DNA from: JAICLL01 sp035252155
GTDB taxonomy: Bacteria > Planctomycetota > Planctomycetia > Pirellulales > JAICIG01
Direction of reading: 5' to 3'
Assembly: GCA_035252155.1 (NCBI GenBank)
Contig: DATFDL010000540.1
Location: forward strand, 1 to 13,517
Length of the DNA: 13,517 nt
Numbering within the stretch: the first letter of the stretch is position 1; the number at the start of each line of letters is the position of its first letter. A model generated the notes under the pieces. It was not told the DNA's origin. It searched no databases and worked only from the letters and a program-made list of their open reading frames with translations. Position numbers and translations under genes: made by a program. Below, piece by piece: positions 6,532 through 12,744 of the stretch.

Positions 6532-6554
6532 AACGGAATAAATTCCGTTCTACG
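6531..6554 (-). repeat. AACGGAAT palindromic repeat, copy 3 (inverted)
   Basis: The palindrome AACGGAAT-AA-ATTCCGTT (6532-6549) has the CTACG flank on the right, so it is inverted relative to copies 1 and 2. It ends at the base before the glgB stop codon (6555-6557) and marks the point where the toxin remnant gives way to glgB. Confidence 0.85.
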
Positions 6555-8765
6555 TTACCGGCGCGGCTTCAGCACCACCGTGGCCAACGGAGGCAGCGTC
6601 AGGCTGATCGAGCAAGGCCGGCCATGGCTGGGAATCTCTTCGCCCTGCACGCCGGGATAATTGCCCACGTTGCTGCCTGAATAAAACGACGAGTCGCTGC
6701 TGAAGATCTCCTCGTACCAGCAATGCTCGGGCACGCCTAGCCGGTGGCCCTGCCGGACCACGGGCGTGAAGTTGCACACCACCACCAGATAGTCGTGAGC
6801 ATCCTTGCCCTTGCGGATATAGCTCAGCACGCTGTCGTCGGCGTTGTGGCAATCGACCCATTCAAAACCCTGCCATTCAAAGTCGAGCTGGTGCAAGGCC
6901 GGCTCGCGCCGATAAAGCTGATTCAAATCGCCCACCAGCTTTTTCAGACCCTGATGCGATTCCCACTGCAACAGGTCCCATTGCAGGCTGCTGTCGTAAT
7001 TCCATTCGTTCCATTGACCGAACTCGCCGCCCATGAATAGCAGCTTCTTGCCCGGATGCGTCCACATATAGCTGAACAGCAGCCGCAAGTTGGCAAACTT
7101 CTGCCACAGATCGCCGGGCACCTGATCAAGCAGCGAACCCTTGCCGTGCACCACTTCGTCGTGCGAGAGCGGCAGCACGAAGTTTTCGTGGAAGGCGTAG
7201 ATCAGGCTGAACGTCAGCTCGTCGTGATGGTACTTGCGGTGGATCGCTTCGTGCCGCATGTAGCGGAGCGTGTCGTTCATCCAGCCCATGTTCCACTTGA
7301 GGCTGAAGCCCAGCCCGCCCACGTAGGTCGGCCGCGAGACGCCGGTCCAGGCGGTCGATTCTTCGGCCACGGTCAGCACGCCGGGATATTGCAGATGCGT
7401 CTGAATGTTGAGCTGCTTGAGAAACTCGATCGCCTCGAGGTTTTCGCGTCCGCCGAAGCAGTTGGGCACCCACTCGCCCTCTTCGCGGCTGTAATCGAGA
7501 TAGATCATCGAGGCCACCGCGTCGACTCGCAACCCGTCGAGGTGATACTTGTCGAGCCAGAACAGCGCGTTCGACAACAAAAAATTGCTCACTTCGTGCC
7601 GGCCGTAGTTGAAGATCAGCGTGCCCCAGTCTTTGTGCTCGGCCTGCCGCGGGTCGGAATGCTCGTAGAGGCAGGTGCCGTCGAACATCCGCAGGCCGTG
7701 GGCGTCGCGCGGAAAATGGGCGGGCACCCAATCGAGAATCACGCCCAGCCCGTTTTGGTGGCAGTGATCGACAAAGTACATGAAATCTTGCGGCGAGCCG
7801 TAACGCGAGGTGGGCGCGTAATGCCCGATGGTCTGATAACCCCAGCTTCCCGAAAACGGATGCTCGCAGATGGGCAACAGCTCGATGTGCGTGAAGCCCA
7901 TGTCGCGTGCGTAGTCGACCAGGTCGTGGGCCAGCTCGCGATAGCTCAGCCAGCGATGATGGTCGTCGCCCGGCCGCTTCCAACTGCCCAGGTGAACCTC
8001 GTAGAACGACATGGGCTTGTCGAAGGCATTGAACGCGGCTCGCTCGGCCAGCCACTGGTCGTCGTGCCAGTGGTAGCGGGTGAGGTCGGCCACCTTCGAC
8101 GCGGTGCGGGGCGGCACTTCGGCGGCGTAGCCGTAGGGATCGGCTTTTTCGAAGACGTGATCGCCGTGGCGGATGCTGTATTTATAGAGCGTGCCTTCGC
8201 TGAGGCCCGGCACAAACAGCTCCCAAAACCCGCTGGGAATGTGCTTGCGCATCGGATGCCGCCGCGAGTCCCAGCTATTGAAGTCGCCGACGATGCTCAC
8301 CGACGTGGCATTGGGCGCCCAGACGGCGAAGTTGACGCCATCCACGCCGTTGATCGTGCGCAACTGCGCGCCGAGCTTGTCATAGCTCCGCCAGTGCGTG
8401 CCTTCGCTCAGCAGGTGAAGGTCGTAGTCGGTGAGCAATTGCGGAAACGCATACGGGTCGTGCATCGTGGCTCGGTTGCCGCTCGTGTCGGCGACTTGCA
8501 GAAGGTAGGGTTTCATGGTGGCGGCGTCGTTCAACGGGCAGATCGCCTCGAAAAGCCCCGCCGGATGGATGCGACGCATCGGTCGCGGCGCTGCCTGCGG
8601 GTGGTCGATCACCCACGCCTGGCTGGAGTGCGGCAAGTAGGCGCGGACCGCGCACGCCCGGCGTCCGGCTTCGATCACCTCGTGCGGACCGAGCAGCTCG
8701 AACGGATTTTCATGGCGTCCCTCGACCAGCCGGCCGACCTTCTCCAACGTAGCGCTTGTCCGCAT
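6555..8765 (-). CDS. glgB: 1,4-alpha-glucan branching enzyme (GH13)
   Basis: A 736-residue cytoplasmic enzyme that cuts alpha-1,4-glucan and rejoins the piece as an alpha-1,6 branch in glycogen synthesis. An N-terminal beta-sandwich domain (about 15-115) precedes the CBM48 domain (about 130-235, VNFAVWAPNATSVSIVGDFN). The GH13 barrel covers about 255-620 and the C-terminal all-beta domain follows. The catalytic residues are visible: nucleophile D415 in GLRVDAVASM, acid/base E468 in VAEEST, and D536 in LSHDEVVHGKGS. They are offset by ten from D405, E458 and D526 of the 728-residue Escherichia coli enzyme. The other GH13 signature DWVPAHF is at 345-351. The gene is full length and has a strong ribosome binding site. 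No other glg gene is in the window. A structured palindrome (8800-8878) sits 35 bases upstream of the start. Confidence 0.98.
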   Translation of the reverse strand: MRTSATLEKVGRLVEGRHENPFELLGPHEVIEAGRRACAVRAYLPHSSQAWVIDHPQAAPRPMRRIHPAGLFEAICPLNDAATMKPYLLQVADTSGNRATMHDPYAFPQLLTDYDLHLLSEGTHWRSYDKLGAQLRTINGVDGVNFAVWAPNATSVSIVGDFNSWDSRRHPMRKHIPSGFWELFVPGLSEGTLYKYSIRHGDHVFEKADPYGYAAEVPPRTASKVADLTRYHWHDDQWLAERAAFNAFDKPMSFYEVHLGSWKRPGDDHHRWLSYRELAHDLVDYARDMGFTHIELLPICEHPFSGSWGYQTIGHYAPTSRYGSPQDFMYFVDHCHQNGLGVILDWVPAHFPRDAHGLRMFDGTCLYEHSDPRQAEHKDWGTLIFNYGRHEVSNFLLSNALFWLDKYHLDGLRVDAVASMIYLDYSREEGEWVPNCFGGRENLEAIEFLKQLNIQTHLQYPGVLTVAEESTAWTGVSRPTYVGGLGFSLKWNMGWMNDTLRYMRHEAIHRKYHHDELTFSLIYAFHENFVLPLSHDEVVHGKGSLLDQVPGDLWQKFANLRLLFSYMWTHPGKKLLFMGGEFGQWNEWNYDSSLQWDLLQWESHQGLKKLVGDLNQLYRREPALHQLDFEWQGFEWVDCHNADDSVLSYIRKGKDAHDYLVVVCNFTPVVRQGHRLGVPEHCWYEEIFSSDSSFYSGSNVGNYPGVQGEEIPSHGRPCSISLTLPPLATVVLKPRR

Positions 8766-8771
8766 GAGTCT

Positions 8772-8777
8772 CCTCCT
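8772..8777 (-). promoter_or_regulatory. Strong Shine-Dalgarno sequence of glgB
   Basis: On the minus strand AGGAGG (within GAGGAGGA) stands six bases before ATG 8765, a complete consensus match. It contrasts with the genes at 2312, 2541 and 3156, which have none. Confidence 0.85.
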
Positions 8778-8799
8778 CGTGTCTAGCCCCCGGCTTCAA

Positions 8800-8878
8800 G
8801 TAGTCCCGGCACTCCGTGACGGGAACCGCGGTTGCCCTTTGGCGACCGCCCGTCTCCGCCACGGAGTGTCGGAGCTAC
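8800..8878. repeat. 79-nt nested palindrome upstream of glgB (element A)
   Basis: Outer arms 8800-8818 and 8860-8878 are complementary at all but two of 19 positions. Inside are GACGGG/CCCGTC (8818-8823 with 8849-8854) and GGTTGCC/GGCGACC around a CTTT loop, so almost the whole element folds into one long hairpin. The arm carries CCGGCACTCCGTG, close to CCGGACTCCGTG in the element at 11500-11584. It fills much of the 172-base gap between the RNase H-fold gene and glgB. Confidence 0.8.
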
Positions 8879-8937
8879 CGACCGATTCCGATTGAGATTG
8901 TGGGTTGTTTGGGTAAATTCGTCTAGCGGTTGGTGGC

Positions 8938-9546
8938 TTAACCGATCCAAGGCTTTGGCAGCAAAGAGGTTCCGAGCTGCGAGCAGCCCAGCTTCCAGCC
9001 TTCGAGACGCTGCCTGAACGAGCGGCTCGCACGGGCCGCCCAGAGCCGCCCGCGTCGGGCGTTCCGCGGTGGTTGCAGTGAGCGATCCAAGTCTGCGCGA
9101 TCAAACTTCGCCTCGGGCGGGGCGACCAAGGCTGGTTCGCCGATCGCATGCGGTTGATCGATTCGCGTGATCCGAAACTCGATGGTGTGAAAGCCCAGCG
9201 CTCGATCGAGCCGCTGCCAGAGGTCGCGGTTCTTGACCGGCACCATCTCGCCAAAGCTCTCCCAGGTCCAGCCGGTGCGGCGCCATTCGTCCAAGCCGTA
9301 GGCCATGCCGCGGCTGACGTATTTGCTGGGCGTAAAGAGCGTGACGCGCGAGGGCTGGTCCAAATACTCCAACCCACGGATGACGGCCAACAGCTCTAGC
9401 CGTTCGCCGCCGATGTGGGGCTCGGTATCCGAGGCTTCAAAGGTCGCCGATCCATCGGCCGCTTGCAGGACAAACCTCCATAGGCCCTGCCGGTTTTTTC
9501 TCCTAGCTTCGCTAAACAGGAGAAAATGCGGTGCTGGGATGTTCAT
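8938..9546 (-). CDS. RNase HI-fold protein lacking catalytic aspartates
   Basis: A 202-residue protein whose first 130 residues track RNase HI: GLWRFVL, ERLELLAVIRGLEYL, VTLFTPSKYVSRGM, then PVKNRDLWQRLDRALGFHTI, which is very close to the E. coli stretch PVKNVDLWQRLDAALGQH. Of the metal-binding residues, the glutamate is kept (E51). The first aspartate position appears to be S12 (LLFSEARR), the TDS motif reads TPS (P73), and the HxGHxxNxxxD region carrying the last aspartate is absent. The usual hydrolysis of RNA in RNA-DNA hybrids is therefore unlikely unless other acids (D40, E48) stand in. Residues about 135-202 are a basic tail (RNARRGRLWAARASRSFRQR) that could bind nucleic acid. There is no clear Shine-Dalgarno sequence. 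Family call is strong, activity doubtful. Confidence 0.85.
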   Translation of the reverse strand: MNIPAPHFLLFSEARRKNRQGLWRFVLQAADGSATFEASDTEPHIGGERLELLAVIRGLEYLDQPSRVTLFTPSKYVSRGMAYGLDEWRRTGWTWESFGEMVPVKNRDLWQRLDRALGFHTIEFRITRIDQPHAIGEPALVAPPEAKFDRADLDRSLQPPRNARRGRLWAARASRSFRQRLEGWKLGCSQLGTSLLPKPWIG

Positions 9547-9643
9547 CGATTCGCGTTTGGCGAGCGTACCTTTAGTTGGGGTTGCGATTGGTTCCGGTTG
9601 TCTTTACTTATCGGACGTAGTACCCCAGCTTCGCCAGTTTAAC

Positions 9644-9660
9644 TTTGCCGCTACGGCAAA
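9644..9660. other. Short perfect hairpin in the 9547-9721 gap
   Basis: TTTGCCG/CGGCAAA with loop CTA lies 62 bases after the end of the oxidoreductase gene and upstream of the RNase H-fold gene. No T tract follows on the minus strand, so it is a weak terminator candidate at best. Nothing else is recognised in this gap. Confidence 0.35.
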
Positions 9661-9721
9661 ACGGGGTGGAGGATGGCCTTCCACGCCTTCCGCAACCAAA
9701 GGCGGATAAGCGACTGGATCG

Positions 9722-11278
9722 CTATGACTTTCCACTCCGCGCCGGTTCTTCCGCCTCAACGGATTCTAGTGGGCTGTTGGCGGGGCCGTTGATGACTTGG
9801 CCGTAGGGGTCGAACTGCGAGCCGTGACAGGGGCAGTCCCAGGTCTGGCTGGCGTCGGCCCAGTGAACGATACATCCTAGGTGCGGGCAGACCGCCGAGC
9901 ACTCGTGCAGCTCGCCGTGCTCGTCGCGATAGGCGGCGATCTTGCGAAAACCGCGGCGGACAAGAGCGCCGCGACCACGCGGTATCTCGTCGACCGAGGC
10001 GACGTCGCCGCCGCCGAGCCAGTCGCGGGCGTATTGCTTGGCGACGTTGACGTTCTCAATCAAGTATTCCTTCCAGGCCATGCCCCAGACCGGCTTGCGG
10101 CTGGGATCGTAGATGGCACTCCAGGGATTCTCGCGGCCTAGGATCAAATCGGTCAGCAAAATGCCGGCGATCGTGCCGTGGGTCATGCCCATGCCCGAAT
10201 CGCCGGTGGCGATGTAAACGTTTTCCTTGTCGAGCGGATTCCGCCCGATGAAGGCCAGGCCGTCGATGGTTTCGAGGACCATGCCCGACCAGCGGTGCTC
10301 GATTTCGCGCATCATGGGAAAACGCTCACGGGCCCATTTTTCGAGATTTGCCCAGCGGCGCTGGCCGTCGTCGGCCTGGCCTTCTTTATGGTCTTCGCCG
10401 CCGATGATCAGCAGATCGCTTGCGCCGTCCAGCGGTTGCAGACGGACGAAATGGTAATACTCCAGCGTGTCCCAATAGAGTGCGCGAGTGATTGAGCCGC
10501 GCGGCACGCGGGCACCGATCGCGTAGCTGATATACGGCGCCTGCTTGGTGTGAATCGCTACCAGGTCGTTGATGGGAGCGTTGGTGGCGACCACCACGGC
10601 GTCGGTGGTGACGGTCGGGCCGTTCTGCGTTTCGATTTGGGCGCTGTCGCCGCCGTCGACGCGCTTCACGTGCGTGTCGCAAAAAATCTGCCCGCCGTGC
10701 GATTGGATAGCGCGGGCCAGCCCGGTCAGGTACTTCAAGGGGTGAAATTGGCCCTGGCGCGGGAAGCGCAGTGCGCGGCCGGTGTCGAACGAGTCGATCG
10801 GCGCCCGGGCGACGAGCTCGACATCGGTCAGGCCGGCGCGGCGCGCGGCTTCGCACTCGCGATCGAGAATGTCGGTCGATTCACCGGGCGGCACAAACAA
10901 ATAGCCATCGACTCGCAGGAAATCGCAATCGATGCCCTCGGCCTTGGCGATGGCTTCGATTCGGTCGATCGCCGCCGTGTGGCTTTCGGCGGCCAGCCGC
11001 GCGCCGTCTTGCGCGTGGATCTTTTCGATTTCGACGTAGCGGTCGTCAATCGCGTTCGAGAGGTGGGCGGTGGTGCGCTGGCTTTGTCCGCCGCCAATCG
11101 GTCCATCGTCGAGCACGATCACCGACTTACCTTGCCGGGCGAGCAGATAGGCCGTCGAGAGACCGGCGATGCCGGCGCCCACGATGCACACATCGGCACG
11201 GGCGTCTTTCGATAAGGCTGCGAAGCGCGGCAGGGCGGAATTGGCCGTCCAAAACGATGACGGGGCGTGCGAGGTCAT
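9722..11278 (-). CDS. FAD-dependent oxidoreductase with C-terminal Rieske [2Fe-2S] domain
   Basis: A 518-residue fusion. The N-terminal DAO-type FAD domain begins with the dinucleotide-binding motif DVCIVGAGIAGLSTAYLLAR (29-48) and the acidic strand end VIVLDD. The late FAD-contact stretch NVYIATGDSGMGMTHGTIAG is also clear. A Rieske domain fills about 415-518. Ligands are C464 and H466 (CPHLGC) and C482 and H485 (CPCHGS), with C469 and C484 placed for the disulfide seen in high-potential Rieske proteins. Proteins of this build (YhfW-like) are predicted amine or amino-acid oxidases passing electrons to the iron-sulfur cluster; the substrate is unknown. There is no signal peptide. I chose ATG 11278, because AGGA lies six bases before it. 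An in-frame ATG at 11383 would add 35 residues that show no conserved feature and run through an intergenic palindrome. Confidence 0.93.
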   Translation of the reverse strand: MTSHAPSSFWTANSALPRFAALSKDARADVCIVGAGIAGLSTAYLLARQGKSVIVLDDGPIGGGQSQRTTAHLSNAIDDRYVEIEKIHAQDGARLAAESHTAAIDRIEAIAKAEGIDCDFLRVDGYLFVPPGESTDILDRECEAARRAGLTDVELVARAPIDSFDTGRALRFPRQGQFHPLKYLTGLARAIQSHGGQIFCDTHVKRVDGGDSAQIETQNGPTVTTDAVVVATNAPINDLVAIHTKQAPYISYAIGARVPRGSITRALYWDTLEYYHFVRLQPLDGASDLLIIGGEDHKEGQADDGQRRWANLEKWARERFPMMREIEHRWSGMVLETIDGLAFIGRNPLDKENVYIATGDSGMGMTHGTIAGILLTDLILGRENPWSAIYDPSRKPVWGMAWKEYLIENVNVAKQYARDWLGGGDVASVDEIPRGRGALVRRGFRKIAAYRDEHGELHECSAVCPHLGCIVHWADASQTWDCPCHGSQFDPYGQVINGPANSPLESVEAEEPARSGKS

Positions 11279-11284
11279 GGTTGT

Positions 11285-11288
11285 TCCT
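11285..11288 (-). promoter_or_regulatory. Shine-Dalgarno sequence of the oxidoreductase gene
   Basis: AGGA on the minus strand, six bases before ATG 11278, sets the start within a longer open frame. The 332-base gap 11279-11610 otherwise holds the two palindromic elements listed next and no gene. Confidence 0.6.
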
Positions 11289-11389
11289 GCGATGAACGGA
11301 ATGCAAAGAGGGACGGAAGGTCCATTACCTTTTGCAATCGCCATGCCACAGGGGCTCGCGGGAAAGACTTTCAGAATCGGCACGTGGAC

Positions 11390-11451
11390 CAGCCGCCCTC
11401 GGTTGGTTCCGCGATGCCGACTGGCGTCGGCGACACAGCCGAGGGCGGCTG
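11390..11451. repeat. Three-hairpin palindromic cluster (element B)
   Basis: CAGCCGCCCTCGG (11390-11402) is the exact inverse of CCGAGGGCGGCTG (11439-11451). Each half is also a small hairpin by itself, for example CAGCCG-AGGG-CGGCTG. Between them is a third perfect stem, GCCGAC-TGGC-GTCGGC (11416-11431). The arrangement resembles a REP-type doublet. It lies about 110-175 bases upstream of the oxidoreductase start. Confidence 0.75.
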
Positions 11452-11499
11452 TGCTACATATGGGTTCCGCAATTGCCGATTTTGAATATCAAAACCGCT

Positions 11500-11584
11500 T
11501 AGGGACCGGACTCCGTGCCGCTGGCGCGAATTGCGGTTCGGCCTCGCGCCGCCCCTCACGGAACGGCACGGAGTCCGTTCCCTA
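11500..11584. repeat. 85-nt nested palindrome (element C)
   Basis: Arms 11500-11520 and 11564-11584 (21 nt each) pair with a single mismatch. An inner perfect stem GGCGCGA/TCGCGCC lies at 11523-11529 with 11544-11550. The arm carries CCGGACTCCGTG, related to element A. It begins 26 bases after the stop codon of the DUF2183 gene, so it could form the 3' end of that transcript. Confidence 0.82.
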
Positions 11585-11610
11585 CAGACATCGGAGGGAA
11601 GCATCGCCCA

Positions 11611-12675
11611 CTACGGCATGGCCTCTTGCAGCTCGACGGGATCGTCAAACAGTCGCCACCGCTCGGCGGGCAAATCGGCAAAGGCCTTGCGGAATCGCTC
11701 GTCGTCGGGCGAGGCGTGAGTGACATTGCGAATGTAGATGCGAGCGATTTGCTCCGGGTGTTTTCGCGCCAACGCTGCATACATCTCGGGATCGCGCTGG
11801 CCCGAATCGCCGACACACACGAATCGCCTACCCGGCCAGGTCGTCAACAACGCCTCGATCGCTGGTCGCTTCAGCTCATCGGGCGAGGTGAGCAGATTGA
11901 AGGCTGTTCGATCTTTGAAGCGAAACATCTGCATCTCGAATGAGCCGGCCGGAAAACCGGCAGCCGCGCGAAACTCGTCCAACGGCGGGTAAAGCTGCCA
12001 GGGAGAAGCGGTGACATAGTGAAACACCGCCCCGGCCGCAGCCCAGCGGCGATAGAGTTCGGGCATGCCCGGCACCGGCTCGAAGGTACGCAAAAACGTG
12101 TTCTGCAGCACGACGCGGTGATTGCCCACGCCGGTGACTTTGATCGTGTCGTCAATGTCGGAGATGATCGAGACGCCCTCGGGCGGCACCAGCTCGAACG
12201 CGCCGGCGAGCACCCGCTTTTCGTCGGTCGCCAGCGCCTGATAGCGCAGCCAGCGCCCGCGGGCCAGCGACTTGGCCTCGGCCGCCGGCAGCCGCACCGT
12301 GCCGGAGCAATGGCCATTCGACTCGGCGGCTTCCAAGAGCAGATAGCGGCTGCCCAACTGCACGGCGATTTCGCGATCCTCGCCGCTTTCGACCACAAAC
12401 GGCCAGCCGCGTTTCTGGAAGACCGGTTCTTCTTCGGGCGTTGGTTCCAGATCGAGCGCCCGCCGCAACGCGCCCAGTGCAAACCTCCTACTAAGCGAGC
12501 GTTCGTCGGGCTTGAACAGCCAGCCGTGGATCGGCGCCTGCCAAACTTTTTCGGTCGGATCGTAGTGCGCGCACGTTGGAAAGAAGACGATCGTTTCGTC
12601 CGGCTGAACGCTGTCGTCGGCCGCCGCCGTCGCGGCCGCCAGCAGCCAAACCGCCGCCCGTAAAACGGAATTCAT
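11611..12675 (-). CDS. Secreted DUF2183 (App1-like) HAD-type phosphatase
   Basis: A 354-residue protein from ATG 12675. Residues 1-20 (MNSVLRAAVWLLAAATAAAD) form a plausible signal peptide, so it should act outside the cytoplasmic membrane. The C-terminal half is the DUF2183 domain of yeast phosphatidate phosphatase App1. The HAD nucleophile motif DxDDT is at 173-177 (SDIDDTIKVT), motif II is YVTASPWQLYPPL (T222/S224), and the late acidic motif is VCVGDSGQRDPEMY (D290, D295). Yeast App1 removes the phosphate from phosphatidate; bacterial substrates are not established. The frame extends upstream through two more copies of the palindromic repeat to ATG 12735, giving MNSVLRDANG-type repeats. 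I prefer 12675 because the signal peptide begins there. Even that ATG lies inside the repeat. Confidence 0.92.
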   Translation of the reverse strand: MNSVLRAAVWLLAAATAAADDSVQPDETIVFFPTCAHYDPTEKVWQAPIHGWLFKPDERSLSRRFALGALRRALDLEPTPEEEPVFQKRGWPFVVESGEDREIAVQLGSRYLLLEAAESNGHCSGTVRLPAAEAKSLARGRWLRYQALATDEKRVLAGAFELVPPEGVSIISDIDDTIKVTGVGNHRVVLQNTFLRTFEPVPGMPELYRRWAAAGAVFHYVTASPWQLYPPLDEFRAAAGFPAGSFEMQMFRFKDRTAFNLLTSPDELKRPAIEALLTTWPGRRFVCVGDSGQRDPEMYAALARKHPEQIARIYIRNVTHASPDDERFRKAFADLPAERWRLFDDPVELQEAMP

Positions 12676-12741
12676 TCCGTTTGCGTCTCGTAGCACGGAA
12701 TTTATTCCGTTTGCGTCTCGTAGCACGGAATTCATTCCGTT
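12661..12741 (-). repeat. AACGGAAT palindromic repeat, copies 4-6, tandem array of 30-bp period
   Basis: Palindromes lie at 12664-12681, 12694-12711 and 12724-12741, exactly 30 bp apart, linked by TGCGTCTCGTAGC. The spacer dinucleotide is TC, TT, TC. The array fills the entire gap between the DUF4058 stop and the DUF2183 signal peptide. Because the period is a multiple of three, the copies stay in frame with the gene; two of them provide an ATG and the middle one has ATA there. Confidence 0.92.
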
Positions 12742-12744
12742 GTT

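Noticed and set aside
7056..8786. A 576-codon open frame on the plus strand
   Set aside because: It lies antisense to glgB, whose catalytic motifs are clear, and its product shows no domain. Long mirror frames are expected in G+C-rich coding DNA.
8796..9377. A 193-codon minus-strand frame overlapping the RNase H-fold gene
   Set aside because: It is an alternative frame of the same DNA; the RNase HI motifs are read in the other frame.
11279..11383. N-terminal extension of the oxidoreductase from ATG 11383
   Set aside because: It has no ribosome binding site and no conserved residues, while AGGA precedes ATG 11278 and the FAD fold starts normally from there.
12661..12741. CRISPR-like array
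   Set aside because: The 30-bp period suggested it, but there are no unique spacers; the units are tandem palindromes joined by an identical linker, and no cas gene is present.
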